From Salvia splendens (lineage: Eukaryota > Streptophyta > Magnoliopsida > Lamiales > Lamiaceae): a DNA stretch of 64,000 bases. Location of the stretch: NCBI RefSeq assembly GCF_004379255.2, contig NC_056042.1:31785928-31849927 (forward strand), written 5' to 3'. The position numbers were made by a program, and so were the translations under genes. The notes beneath the pieces were generated by a model, which searched no databases, had not been told where the DNA came from, and saw only the letters and a program-made list of their open reading frames with translations. Below are positions 43,571 through 55,414 of this stretch, piece after piece. Every line of letters starts with the position of its first letter. The stretch's first letter is position 1.

Positions 43571-45194
43571 AGGGATGTATTCATTTCCTTTTCCTATATT
43601 TCCTTCTTTTTCCTTCTTAATATCAGCCATTAGATTAGAGAAATGGACGGTCAAGATCAACATTGGGTAATTAATCCCGTGTTGCATTATTTGTCCTATT
43701 TTGTGCATTATGAGGGTACAATAGTAATCTAATAATGGCTGGAAACCGCTACGAATAATGCACCACATGGTCACGAGTAATGCATATAATTGCCTATATA
43801 ATGCACAATATGTGAACTGCAATGCATACGAACAAGATGTGTTGTGTTATGATGTTTGACACACGTTTCTTGTTTCCCCTAAGGGTTTAATAAGCTTAGG
43901 GGCTAGGGTATAGTACGTAGACATGTATGTAATCTTCACATGGTAACGAGTAATGGATATATTTGACTATATAATGCACAATTTGTGAACTGCAATGCAT
44001 ACGAACAAGATGTGCTGTGTTATGATGTTTGACACACGTTTCTTGTTTCCCCTAAGGGTTTAATAAGCTTAGGGGCTAGGGTATAGTACGTACGCATTAA
44101 TAACAAATTATAAAACGATACGAATAATTCACCAAATTGTCACGAGTAATGGATGTTATTAACTATATAATGCACAATATGTGAACTGCAATGCATACGA
44201 ATAAGATGTACCATGTTATGATGTTTGACACACGTTTCTTGTTTCCCCTAAGGGTTTAATAAGCTTAGGGGCTAGGGTATAGTACGTAGACATTACTAAA
44301 TGCACGTATGTAATCTTCAATCCGTTGATTAACCCATATACACAATACCTCTAATAATGCATAATATACTGAGATAATGACAATTAACAGCTACATAATG
44401 CACTACCTAAACCAAATAATGCACATACGTATATTCCAATAACAACAATTTGTTAGTAATGTCTACGTACTATACCCTAGCCCCTAAGCTTATTAAACCC
44501 TTAGGAGAAACAAGAAACGTGTGTCAAACATCATAACATGGTACATCTTATTCGTATGCATTGCAGTTCACATATTGTGCATTATATAGTTAATAACATC
44601 CATTACTCGTGACAATTTGGTGAATTATTCGTATCGTTTTATAATTTGTTATTAATGCGTACGTACTATACCCTAGCCCCTAAGCTTATTAAACCCTTAG
44701 GGGAAACAAGAAACGTGTGTCAAACATCATAACACAGCACATCTTGTTCGTATGCATTGCAGTTCACAAATTGTGCATTATATAGTCAATTATATCCATT
44801 ACTCGTTACCATGTGAAGATTACATACGTGTCTACGTACTATACCCTAGCCCCTAAGCTTATTAAACCCTTAGGGGAAACAAGAAACGTGTGTCCAAACA
44901 TCATAACATGGTACATCTTATTCGTATGCATTGCAGTTCACATATTGTGCATTATATAGTCAATTATATGCATTACTCGTGACCATGTGGTGCATTATTC
45001 GCAGATACCAAAATGTGGCAGTTACTTTTCCGTCAAATGTCAATAATAACCCTGTAATGCATACAACCACCTTCTATAATGCAACACGGAACCAGTTTTA
45101 TAGAATCAATCTAATCCGTTGATGACTTAGATCTAACGCGTAATATTAAGAAGGAAAAAGGATCTAAGATGTGAAAAGGAGAATAACGCTCCCC
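43571..45194. mobile_element. Mutator-type foldback element with repeated inner units
   Basis: Flanked by a perfect 9-bp duplication TTACAAAAT (43562-43570 and 45195-45203). The ends AGGGATGTATTCATTTCC and, inward from the right, GGGGAGCGTTATTCTCC are weakly similar, but the two 800-bp halves are inverted copies. Each half holds three tandem copies, 175-195 bp apart, of a unit containing CACACGTTTCTTGTTTCCCC, AAGGGTTTAATAAGCTTAGG and GGGTATAGTACGTA, in direct order on the left and inverted on the right. AATGCAC/AATGCAT motifs recur throughout. No protein is encoded; ORFs in the arms mirror each other. Confidence 0.85.
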
Positions 45195-45203
45195 TTACAA
45201 AAT

Positions 45204-47958
45204 AAATAAAGACAAAAATTTGTGTCATTGATAATTAACTTTCTTTATTTTATTTTTTTAAAATTTAAATTTTATTTTATTTTATTTTATTATATTATTG
45301 TCTCCATACTTGTCTATGTTTGTTTTCTTCTTGACTGCTTAACAATCTGATAGTATTAGAGTTGTGAATTGGGATTCATACTTGATGCTTCATGGCTGAA
45401 TCTTCCATGGAAACATTGAGGCTGTTTAGTTTGCAAAATTATATATGTGGATTAAATATGTATTTTATTTAATTAATAGATAATCATGTGATAATTAATC
45501 ATAATTATCTTTTTAATTAAAATAATCTCATAATTCAATCGTATATTTCTTGATTTAGTCCAACAAACTGAATAACCACAATATGTACAAAATATCAAGT
45601 GTTAATTTAGCCTGAAATGTATGCATAACCACACCAATGTACTAATCTAAAAACTTGGTAACAAATTTGAAATATATATTTTTTTCTGAGTTTTACTCCG
45701 TAGTTGTTAACCTTGTTAATGATAACCTTATTTTTGACAGTTCACTGGCCTACTCACTGTAATAAATTGGTGACATAAGGCAAACAAGATTAAGAAGACT
45801 GTAATTGTAGTTTGTTACTAAGCTGTTGAAGTTGCTTAAATTGTTTACATAATTTCGCAGCAAATGCATTTATAATCAAAAAGTTTATGATACTTGGGCA
45901 CTTTGCTACCCACACAGACCTGTGTTCTATCAAAGTTCAAAGGGTTGATAGCTTGAACTCGTTGTTGTCAGTGCCCTTCTACTTCTAGGCTTCTTTATTC
46001 TTTTAGTATTTTGGAAATGGCTTTGTAAACTTTATTTCCATTATAGTTGTCATGAAATTAAGTTTGGCATATGAGTTGTTTCATTTAACATGGGTTATTG
46101 ATTCTTTGTTTTGTCGGCATATTCTTATTCATGTATGGCAAAATATGCATATATCATTGATTATATTTTGCATGTTGACATCTCTTTAATCTTGTCCCAT
46201 AGACACTTGAGGATTATTTTATCTTATTTATATAAGTGTGGATAACCCTCCTTTTATATGAGAATTTTTAATAGGTTGAGTGACTCGTTTATAGTATAAT
46301 ATCAAAATGGGCCTAAGTTTTTAATACTGGTTCTTCCTAAAATGAGATCATTTAGGTGAAGACGAAATCTAAGTTGAGGCATCTTATATAAAATGTACTC
46401 CACATCAAAGTTTCTTGCGATGTTTGAATTTATACCGAGGTGTTGTGCGAAGACGAATTCAATTGTAATATCATATCAACGTTGTTTTCATATATTTAAG
46501 TAGTAGTAGTACTAGTAGTATACATTGAAGTAGAAGTACTCTTTTCTGAAAGTTGAATTGATGTAGCAAGTTTTCCCTATTTATGCCGAGGTGTTGTGCA
46601 AAAAAATTAAGAAAAACAATACTCTGTTGTTTCATATATTTACAAATAAATAAGTCTTCATTCATTTAGAATAAAATCTGTGGATATATAAAGATTGACC
46701 GGTCCACGTGCAATTTGTGAACAATACATGCAACAAATAAATGTATTTACCTTTTTCTCCAATCATAAAATTGTCTGTTTGGACGCAGCGTGGCAGCTCC
46801 ATCCTTATCCAATAACGTTGAGCTTCATTTACTCTAAAGTTGGATGATATCATATGCTTCATATTAGGTAGATGGCTACATCTACAAAATATCTACATGT
46901 ACCTTCTTCTTTTAACCTTACTAAATAAATTATGTGGATGCCTCACAAATTCAAATTTATATTGGATAGTGGTATGTCCAGAATTTTATATTTAATGGTA
47001 TAATAAACAATTATACTACTATAACACATTGGCATTTAATTATTCAGTTTTGTGTTGGAAGCTCGGAGTAGTCAATACTCATTCCACTTTCTTTTTTCTT
47101 TGTTCCTTTTGTTCGTTTTTCACTCTCACTATAATTTATAAAACATTAAACTTCAATTTTTATATAAAATATTACCTATAGAAATAAACTATATGGGACT
47201 ACACGACATAGATTATTTTAATGTGTAATTGATAAAGTAATAGAGAATGAAAATATATACTCAAAATTATGTTAGTTGATGATGAGACCGGTAAATAGTA
47301 GAGTAAAATAAGAATAAGAGAAAGTTAATAAATAGATATTGACTATTTCGAATGAATGGAAATTATGAAACTGAGAGAATATTAATTTTCGAGTTTCGTG
47401 TTAAGATTTGTATACACGCTCAATTCTTTTTATTAATGGTGGTTTGCAAAACTAATATGTCCATGAAATAGAAAGTAATGTCACAACTCACAAGTGAGCC
47501 CATTTATAGTATAGTCATACTTTATAGACTAAATTTAGTTAAGAGTCGAGGATCTTATCATAAGAAACAAATCCGTATTGAAGATTAAAAAATCTAGCTA
47601 GATTAAACGTGTACAAGGGGAGGGGGTGAGGAAATACTAGAAATTATAGCATACCATAAATAGACGTAAACAAATTAGGGTGAGAATGATTACGAAGGAT
47701 TTGTAAATTTGAAATTGAAAATAAAAGATGAAGATAATATCAAATCCCAACGACTAGAACCAAAAATATGGTGGACAGCCTCACAAAAAAAGCAAACTTC
47801 CATAACGGCACGACTCCAATTAACGCTCCAAAGGAAGAAATCTTTTTCAAAAACCGCCCGGGCCCACTCCCCGCCACGTGTTCTTCCAGCTGTCCCTCAA
47901 CCCTTAACCAGTAACCGTTACGCTCCCCCGGTTCTTTCAGTTACCCATATCATTCACG
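45204..47958. other. AT-rich intergenic DNA, no gene seen
   Basis: Contains a short TTTTA microsatellite (45247-45290) and a diverged duplication around 46415-46475 and 46570-46640 sharing TTTATGCCGAGGTGTTGTGC-like sequence. A faint Stowaway-like pair of ends (about 47075 and 47385) is too degraded to call. The last few hundred bases are the MYB gene promoter. Confidence 0.5.
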
Positions 47959-47967
47959 CTTTATATA
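47959..47967 (+). promoter_or_regulatory. Candidate TATA box of the MYB gene
   Basis: CTTTATATACC about 180 bp upstream of the ATG at 48140, followed by a pyrimidine-rich start region and a GA-rich 5' UTR (48045-48070). Confidence 0.55.
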
Positions 47968-48139
47968 CCTCCCTCCTCCCCTCTCTCAACCAACTTCGAT
48001 ACATTCAAATTTATTGTACCTATATTTTTACACCTCTATATATACATAGAGAGTAAGAGAGAGATAGAGATAGACACAGACGCGATTCGCGATTACTCAG
48101 TTCTCAGTTCGGGTTTTTTGATTAATTAATTGGAAATCG

Positions 48140-48931
48140 ATGGCGGCGGGGAAGAGCGACGCCGGCGACAGGATCAAGGGGCCGTGGAGTCCGGAGGACG
48201 ACGCGCGGCTTCGTGAACTCGTGCAGCAGCACGGCGCGAGGAATTGGTCGCTGATTAGCAAGTCGATCCCCGGGAGATCGGGGAAGTCGTGCCGGTTGAG
48301 GTGGTGCAACCAGCTCTCCCCGGTGGTAGCGCACCGCCCGTTCACGGCGGAGGAGGATGCGATTATTCTCCGTGCGCACGCCGAGATCGGGAATAAATGG
48401 GCGACGATCGCTAGGCAGCTCAACGGACGTACGGATAACGCGATTAAGAACCATTGGAACTCGACTCTGAAGCGGAAGTTCTCCGGCGGCGGAGGGGAGG
48501 ATCGGCGGAGTCAGGTGTTGAGGAGAGACGGAAGCGGCGACGTCTCCACGGCGATGGCGAAGTTGAGCAATCCGATTGACGGATCTAGATCGGGATCGGG
48601 ATCAGGATCAGGATCAAGCCGTTCCGATTCAGATATCAGCGATTCCGGTTACGATTTAACGGAATTCTCGTTTCCGGTAGCGACGACCGCCGCGGCGGTG
48701 GCGGCGCCGTTGGAGGACTGCGATAGCGAGTTCACCGCTTTGAGTCTTCGATTGCCCGGCGTTTCGTCTGCAGATCCGGCCGTTGATAAGGAAGCGTTGT
48801 GTAGTAAGTTTCCGATGAAGATGAAATCGGAGACGTTGAATCCGGAGTTGATTGCAGTAATGCAAGAAATGATCAAGGCGGAAGTGAGGAATTACATTAC
48901 TGGTGGTAGAGAGATTATGAGGTTGAGATGA
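48140..48931 (+). CDS. R2R3-MYB transcription factor, subgroup 22 (MYB44/70/73/77-like)
   Basis: An intronless gene for 263 residues, as usual for subgroup 22. The R2 repeat (about 14-62) begins [17 protein letters not shown] with regularly spaced tryptophans, and R3 (about 66-113) has [37 protein letters not shown] and the short NSTLKRK tail. The C-terminal region has a Ser/Gly repeat, an LxLxL EAR-like repressor motif (ALSLRLPG), and the subgroup motif [19 protein letters not shown]. Subgroup 22 factors act in the nucleus in ABA, auxin and stress responses; AtMYB44 is the best known. Which paralogue this is cannot be decided. The N-terminal half is GC-rich. Confidence 0.93.
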   Translation: MAAGKSDAGDRIKGPWSPEDDARLRELVQQHGARNWSLISKSIPGRSGKSCRLRWCNQLSPVVAHRPFTAEEDAIILRAHAEIGNKWATIARQLNGRTDNAIKNHWNSTLKRKFSGGGGEDRRSQVLRRDGSGDVSTAMAKLSNPIDGSRSGSGSGSGSSRSDSDISDSGYDLTEFSFPVATTAAAVAAPLEDCDSEFTALSLRLPGVSSADPAVDKEALCSKFPMKMKSETLNPELIAVMQEMIKAEVRNYITGGREIMRLR

Positions 48932-50613
48932 ACGTAATTGGAAAGATTAATTAATCATTAATCGGCGCTGCGTTTTGGTTTGGTTTGGATATTAAAATTT
49001 GAGTTAGTTCTACGTAAAATAATGAAATTGTGAGTAAGGTTACGAATGGTGTGATTCGGTTTTGTTTCACTTAATTTGAATTTGATTTATTCATTTAGTT
49101 TAATTGAAACGGTTGCTGCTTGCAACTGTTTAGGAGTTAAGATGTGATAATGGTTGGATTTTGAGATGAGTAAAACGTGATCTTCATATTTCTTTTGATT
49201 AGTTGTTTTATGGTTTTTGAACTGAAGCGTATATTATTTCTACAACTTTCGCATTGATGAGGAATAAGATATTTGTTTTAGGTTGACAAAAATGTTGGAT
49301 CTATTCTATTGTACTTTTGAAAAGTTAGATTTTTGTACTTTGTTAGATCTGTTATGCTAACTAACTAACTGCTTTCATAATTTAATATTCAACATTAAAT
49401 TATATGAGTGGTTTTAATAAATTATATCCCAGTATTTTCTACCTTACCAAATGCCAATGTTTTCAAATTGTACTCCATTAATTTTATCGTTGAAATTTCA
49501 GTCGAATGCTAGAACCATCATGCCAAAAATTGCATTATTACTTTCCATCCGAAAATAAGTTTTTACTATATTAATAATATTTTTTTATTTTAAAAAATAA
49601 TTATCTAAAAACAATTGATGAAATTGATACAAGTTGGAATAACTGATTGGCCACGAAGTACATCTGAGTTAAGACGTTTTGGACTAGCCAATAACTGGGA
49701 TTCGAATTGATGGAGAATAGTTTTTCAAAAAAAGTTTGAAATGAAATGATACAATTAGTAGAGTTTTAATAAATATGGGGTAAATTCTATAGTTAATCCA
49801 AAAAATAAGTTTTAATTGGGCTACAAGAAGGGCCTATTAACTGTTAATTCGGGGAAAATGAAGCCCAAATCCAACAAGTTGGAACTGAAGAAACTTAATC
49901 CATAAAGGCCCAATTTAACCTCATTACATCCGTAGAAGCTATGTAACCAACCTATGCTAATACTTTGTATTTTGAGGTGATGTTGTTTGTAAAGAATTTT
50001 ACACCATAGGCAACAAAATACAATCATTTTCTTAGCTAGAAAAAATTCTCTGAATAAATATAGAGAAGGCAATATAGAGAATGTTTTAATAGATATATGT
50101 TGGTCTTAATTATATTTTCAAAACTAAATCATAAATGGCACTCTAGGCAGTAACCAAGTGGTTCAAAATTTTCTTTTTTACTTATTAGTTTTTTAATGAC
50201 ATTCTCTATGATGCTAAATCACAAAATATCACAAACCTAAGTTTTGCTTTTTCATTGATCTTCAGTGTTCTTTGTCAATGTGTTGCCAAGCTAAAATAAC
50301 AATGTGTTTGAGTTTCTATGTTTTGACATACATTGCATATCTTATGCATGTTCCTTCCAATAAATATGCAACATTAACTAGATTTTTAAGGTTGTTCGAG
50401 TAAGATGCATTTTAACTAAACAACTCGTTATTTCGTCATTTCGTTTGATGTCAATAACTTGGTATGCTTTTCCATATTGCAACTAATAATCGTTTGGCCC
50501 TTTCTGCACTAGTCTTGGAATGAGTACAGAAATACTCCCTCCACCCTCGATTACTTGTCTTGCTTTAATTTGGATTGGATTTTGAGAACAGTAAAAGAAA
50601 GTGCGAAAAAAAT
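48932..50613. other. AT-rich intergenic DNA with a cut Stowaway end
   Basis: 3' flank of the MYB gene and no further gene. At 50537-50613 CTCCCTCCACCCTCGATTAC follows TA and looks like the left end of a Stowaway MITE, cut short by the retrotransposon at 50614; no matching right end was recognised after 59256. Confidence 0.5.
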
Positions 50614-53600
50614 TGTCACGCCCGCATTTCCTAAGGATAGGAAGTACGGTGGACCGCGACTAGGGGGGGGATAAAGAAGCGGGGAAGAAAGGGGGTAACA
50701 AGAATATTTGACCCAAAACATTTAATAAAGGAAGTTCACTTTTAAACATTGTACTTAAGACGACATTACAAAAGTTAAAGTATTCAGAGTTTAAAGGAAA
50801 ACATTGTATCGGATTACAAGCAGCGGAAAGACCAAAAGACAGATGCTGCCATGTATGACGACACGACACCATCCAAAAGACCAAATAAAAATACTATTTC
50901 AGCTTTGGCTGCTCAACATCCGTCATCCCCATCGTCGCTCAACCTGCACATTAAGAAAACAACATGCAGGGCTGAGTACTTATGCACTCAGTGGACACAC
51001 GCCAAAAACATAGTTTGTCATGCCATAACAGTGTAACATTGGGGTTTTGAGTATAATGAAAATAACCCAAGTACACAAAATACATTTCATAAATTCGACT
51101 GCGCAGTCATTTTCCGATATTGCCACCCTTATTCCCTCAATCATACACTATCTGATCCAAACCATGACAAGGGGCGTGGCCACACCCCAGGTCATCTAGA
51201 CCGGCCAACTTGCTCTCAGATGGCACCCAGTCTCGTGTACACTAGCCTGAGGGTTCGCAGCCCAACAGACCCGAATTCGATTAAACATATGTGGTAAACC
51301 ACTTCAGATAGGTTTCAAAACGAAATAATTGGCAAGACAAACAGTTCACCTCCATAAACATTTCCGGAACAAAGTCCGTATTTAAAGATAACCCACATAA
51401 AAGTAGGGTAGAAAAGCCCACCTCGATTGCTTAGCTTTTAAAACAGTTCCCTTCAACCACACTTTCCTCGAAAAAGATCACCCTTTTGAAAGATAAATAA
51501 TATCATGATTAGAGTCAGAAGAGACGAGACTTTAAACGACAATGCATGATTCCTACGTGGACGACTTCAACATCTAGCACGTTACACGTACATACACTTA
51601 ACAACATATTACAAAACAAACACACAAAGTCACACGTTCGAAACACACCCCGCACGCAAACGACGTACCCAAAACGCGCACACGACACACGAACACAGCA
51701 CTCCAAGTCCTGGCATACCCTTACTGTGCAACGGCTCACTTGGCTCGGAAAGGTTCGGAAAAAGCTCGGAAAAAGGATCGGCGTCTCGGCCTGGCTCGGT
51801 GTCTCGGCCGCCTGGCTCGGCACCTCGGCCGACCGTCTCGGCCGCCTGGCTCGGCACCTCGGCCGACCGTCTCGGCCGCCTGGCTCGGCACCTCGGCCGC
51901 CTGGCTCGGCACCTCGGCCGACCGTCTCGGCCGCCTGGCTCGGCACCTCGGCCGCCTGTCTCGGCACAGCTCGGCACCTGTCTCGGCACAGCTCGGCACT
52001 TGTCTCGGCACAGCTCGGCACCTGTCTCGGCACAGCTCGGCACCTGTCTCGGCACAGCTCGGCACCTGTCTCGGCTCAGCTCGGCACCTGTCTCGGCACA
52101 GCTCGGCACCTCGGCCGACCATCTCGGCCGTCCGGCTCGGCACCTCGGCCGACCGTCTCGGCCGCCTGTTCGGCACCTCGGCCGACCGTCTCGGCCGTCC
52201 GGCTCGGCACCTCGACCGACCGTCTCGGCCGTCCGGCTCGGCACCTCGGCCGACCACCTCGGCCGTCTGCTCGGCGCCTAATTTACACCCCTTTTCCTCT
52301 GACCCCCGATTCTCAAACCCTATACGACAAACACACCACGCATTCTACATCCCAAAACACACCCAAACACCTGGGATCATCCCTTCCAGACTCTCCACAA
52401 ATCTGCCCTAGGCTGAACCCAACAACTCTCGGCCAACACACACGAAAACTCTCGAACCAAACACTGATTCCTCCGAGCCATCTCTTGGCCAAACACACCC
52501 ACATTCATCACAAAAACCTATCACTCAGAAACACGCCACTTGCACATGAAAACATCTCCCAAAAACATACAACTCGCGAAACTGCGCAGTTTACTTGCAA
52601 AAATCATAATAAAATCATACGACATCCAAAGAAGCTGAAATTTACACACCACACAAAGGACACATTAACCTTTACACAGTTCAAAATTCGTACCCAACGG
52701 AGATCGTTTGCTTAGTTAAAAAGGGGTCGGAACCCACTGTCAGTTACCAACAAAGACATGCTTCACACAGACACATCATCCCACAACCTATTCAGCACCT
52801 AAACCCTCCAAAACGTCCTATATGCATGAGGTTTCGAAAATTAACAAGGGTTAGGGGTTACCTTTCTCCGAATAGTTCGAAACGTAGGTCAAAGCTTCCC
52901 TACTCCGATTTCAAAACGGTACGCGAGAGTTTGCTACCTTAATGAAATCAGGAATCAATGAGAGGGAGTAAGAGGGAAGGTAAAAACCGAGAGGGAGAAG
53001 AAGGGAGACTTACCAGAGAGAGAGTAACTTTGCGAGAGAGAGAGAGCGAGCGAGAGAATGAGAGAGACCGAAGAGGGAAAGAGATTGGAAAAGGGGAAAA
53101 GAATCGGTTAAGAGGGAGTGGGGGAGGTTGAGAAATTAGTGGGGAGAGGGGGAGGGGTTTTTTTTTTTTGAAAAGCCGAGAGAATTAGGGAGGGAGGAAT
53201 TTAATTTGTTATTTAGGATTTTAATTCTAGCTTAATTAGTTAATCACTTTTAATGCTAGGTAAAAACACCCCATCCGCAACAATAGTGTAAAGCAATTAA
53301 TATTTCCACACCATATATTAAGCACAACACATAAGACATTCATTAAATTAAAGAACCAAAAACCACAAGATCTCGGACATTCTCACCACTTCCAAGCGCA
53401 TCTTACTGAACTCTTGGATTATACTCTCTTCGATAGTAAGAAAGGTGGCCAGCTGAGATTGAGTTGGCCGGTCTAGATGACCTGGGGTGTGGCCACGCCC
53501 CTTGTCATGGTTTGGATCAGATAGTGTATGATTGAGGGAATAAGGGTGGCAATATCGGAAAATGACTGCGCAGTCGAATTTATGAAATGTATTTTGTGTA

Positions 53601-54058
53601 CTTGGGTTATTTTCATTATACTCAAAACCCCAATGTTACACTGTTATGGCATGACAAACTATGTTTTTGGCGTGTGTCCACTGAGTGCATAAGTACTCAG
53701 CCCTGCATGTTGTTTTCTTAATGTGCAGGTTGAGCGACGATGGGGATGACGGATGTTGAGCAGCCAAAGCTGAAATAGTATTTTTATTTGGTCTTTTGGA
53801 TGGTGTCGTGTCGTCATACATGGCAGCATCTGTCTTTTGGTCTTTCCGCTGCTTGTAATCCGATACAATGTTTTCCTTTAAACTCTGAATACTTTAACTT
53901 TTGTAATGTCGTCTTAAGTACAATGTTTAAAAGTGAACTTCCTTTATTAAATGTTTTGGGTCAAATATTCTTGTTACCCCCTTTCTTCCCCGCTTCTTTA
54001 TCCCCCCCCTAGTCGCGGTCCACCGTACTTCCTATCCTTAGGAAATGCGGGCGTGACA
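50614..54058 (+). repeat. 5' LTR (3,445 bp) with 597-bp terminal inverted repeats
   Basis: The first 597 bp (50614-51210) are the reverse complement of the last 597 bp (53462-54058); both arms have equal length and no difference was seen where compared. The interior is 2,251 bp and includes a GC-rich tandem repeat and a GA-rich block. The 3' LTR matches the reverse complement of 50614-51532, so the interior here is in the opposite orientation to that in the 3' LTR. Confidence 0.85.
51776..52280. repeat. GC-rich minisatellite inside the LTR
   Basis: About 500 bp of CTCGGC-based tandem repeats in two forms: a roughly 33-bp unit (CTCGGCACCTCGGCCGACCG then TCTCGGCCGCCTGG) and a 22-bp unit (CTCGGCACCTGTCTCGGCAC then AG) arranged in blocks. 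All six frames are partly open here, so ORFs across it are artefacts of the repeat. Confidence 0.95.
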
Positions 54059-54061
54059 GAG

Positions 54062-54074
54062 TGGTATCAGAGCC
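54062..54074 (+). other. Primer-binding site (initiator tRNA-Met)
   Basis: TGGTATCAGAGCC, three bases after the 5' LTR end, a perfect match to the usual plant LTR-element primer-binding site. Confidence 0.9.
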
Positions 54075-54678
54075 TAGGTTTTCTCTTTCTGCTCTGGACC
54101 CAAAAAAAAAAAAAAAAAAAAAAAAATTCTTTTTCTGACTGGAGTAAATTTTCAAAAGTGTCATTGGCTCAACATCCGACTCATCGCACTCAACCTGAAA
54201 TGAGGTAATGAAAATTTCGAAATTTTGGAAAGTATATGGAAGTGGAGGAAATTGTGATTTTGGTGTTGAAAATGATTTTTATGTAAAGTTTAAGTAAATG
54301 TTGAGACATGTGGAAGGGTACAACGTGATGTGGAAAAGTTGGAAATTATTTGAGCTATGAACTGTTATGGTGTTATGAACTGTTGATGTATGATGAACTT
54401 ATATGAAAGCATGTGGCTGATGTGTGATGATATGATGACGTGAATGTTGATGTGAGCTTTTATGTGAGTATGTGTTGGCCTTTTGAATGTTTGAACTTAG
54501 ACGTGATAGAATTTCACTAGTGCTTCTTGGACCTATGATAGATAAGAGCTTTTGGCCTTTGAACACCAGCGGGTTTGGGTTAGAACAGCGATACGTGCAT
54601 ACACTCTCTCTCTCTCTCTTCTTCGGTTATGTACTCTGTTTTTATACGCGAGGCGGTTGTTTCTGTTTTTTTCTATAG

Positions 54679-55200
54679 ATGGCGCGTATGTTCCGAACCC
54701 CGCGACGGAGTGATCGCGATAGACTTAGGGCACAGAGGGTGCTCAGAGATTATAGAGTGTACCGGAAGAAGGATCATGTACCGTTGATCGAGTTCGTGGC
54801 ACACTTCGACACCATCTGGAGGGCAGCTCAGGAGTTCGGAGTGACAGAGCATGACGGCATTGAGAAGCTAATAGATTTGCTTCCCGATAGCTGGAAGGAG
54901 TGGGCCGAAAGAACGGCGAGGAGGTACACGTGGCATGAGCCCGCTACCGATGACATGGTGGGTGACATGGCTGGCTTTCGGAAAGCCGTGTATTGTGCAC
55001 TGGTGGACTCTCGAGAGGAGCAGCCCCCACAGGAGGTGGAAGAGAGGGTCGTGTATCAGGACAAGTATGTGAGCATGTACGTGGGTGAACAAGGGTATGA
55101 AGATGTTTATGAGGAGGCTCTGCCAGGGAACTCCGAGGAGGACGACGACGAAGACCCGGAGGAAGGGCCTATGGATGAGGATGATAGAGTCGTAGTCTAG
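54679..55200 (+). CDS. Extra ORF upstream of gag in the Ty3/gypsy element
   Basis: 173 residues, ATG after a CT microsatellite. A basic start (RTPRRSDRDRLRAQR) is followed by a helical region (PLIEFVAHFDTIWRAAQEFG, KLIDLLPDSWKEWAERTARR) and a strongly acidic tail (about residues 150-170). The helical part loosely resembles a capsid-like gag segment, but I do not recognise a family. It is separate from the gag-pol frame 215 bp downstream. An intact extra ORF in this position is not standard for Ty3 elements. Confidence 0.6.
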   Translation: MARMFRTPRRSDRDRLRAQRVLRDYRVYRKKDHVPLIEFVAHFDTIWRAAQEFGVTEHDGIEKLIDLLPDSWKEWAERTARRYTWHEPATDDMVGDMAGFRKAVYCALVDSREEQPPQEVEERVVYQDKYVSMYVGEQGYEDVYEEALPGNSEEDDDEDPEEGPMDEDDRVVV

Positions 55201-55414
55201 AATTAGAATAGTTCGTTGTCTTTTCAGTTTTTGCTTTCTGTACGATCTGCTCTTGGGAACAATGTTGGCCTTCTTTCTTTTAATGAGAATTTTGATTTTG
55301 ATTTATATCCTATGTGTTGCATCTTATACTACATGAAGGTTTTATAAGAAAATTTTGAGAAAGTGGTAATTTTGGATGAGAATTGTAGTAACACTTTTTG
55401 GATATTGAATCAGA

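Noticed and set aside
43562..45122. Similar ORFs in opposite orientation starting MQFTYCALY at both ends of the foldback element
   Set aside because: They mirror each other because the arms are inverted repeats, and they are short and unrelated to known proteins.
51546..52715. 389-codon plus-strand ORF and several minus-strand ORFs across the same interval
   Set aside because: They are created by the CTCGGC tandem repeat, which keeps several frames open; no conserved domain.
50614..54058. Reading 50614-51532 as a separate solo LTR in opposite orientation
   Set aside because: Considered, but only one pair of AAAAT duplications bounds the whole insertion, and the two 597-bp arms have equal length and end exactly at TG and CA of one LTR. 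Kept as an alternative only.
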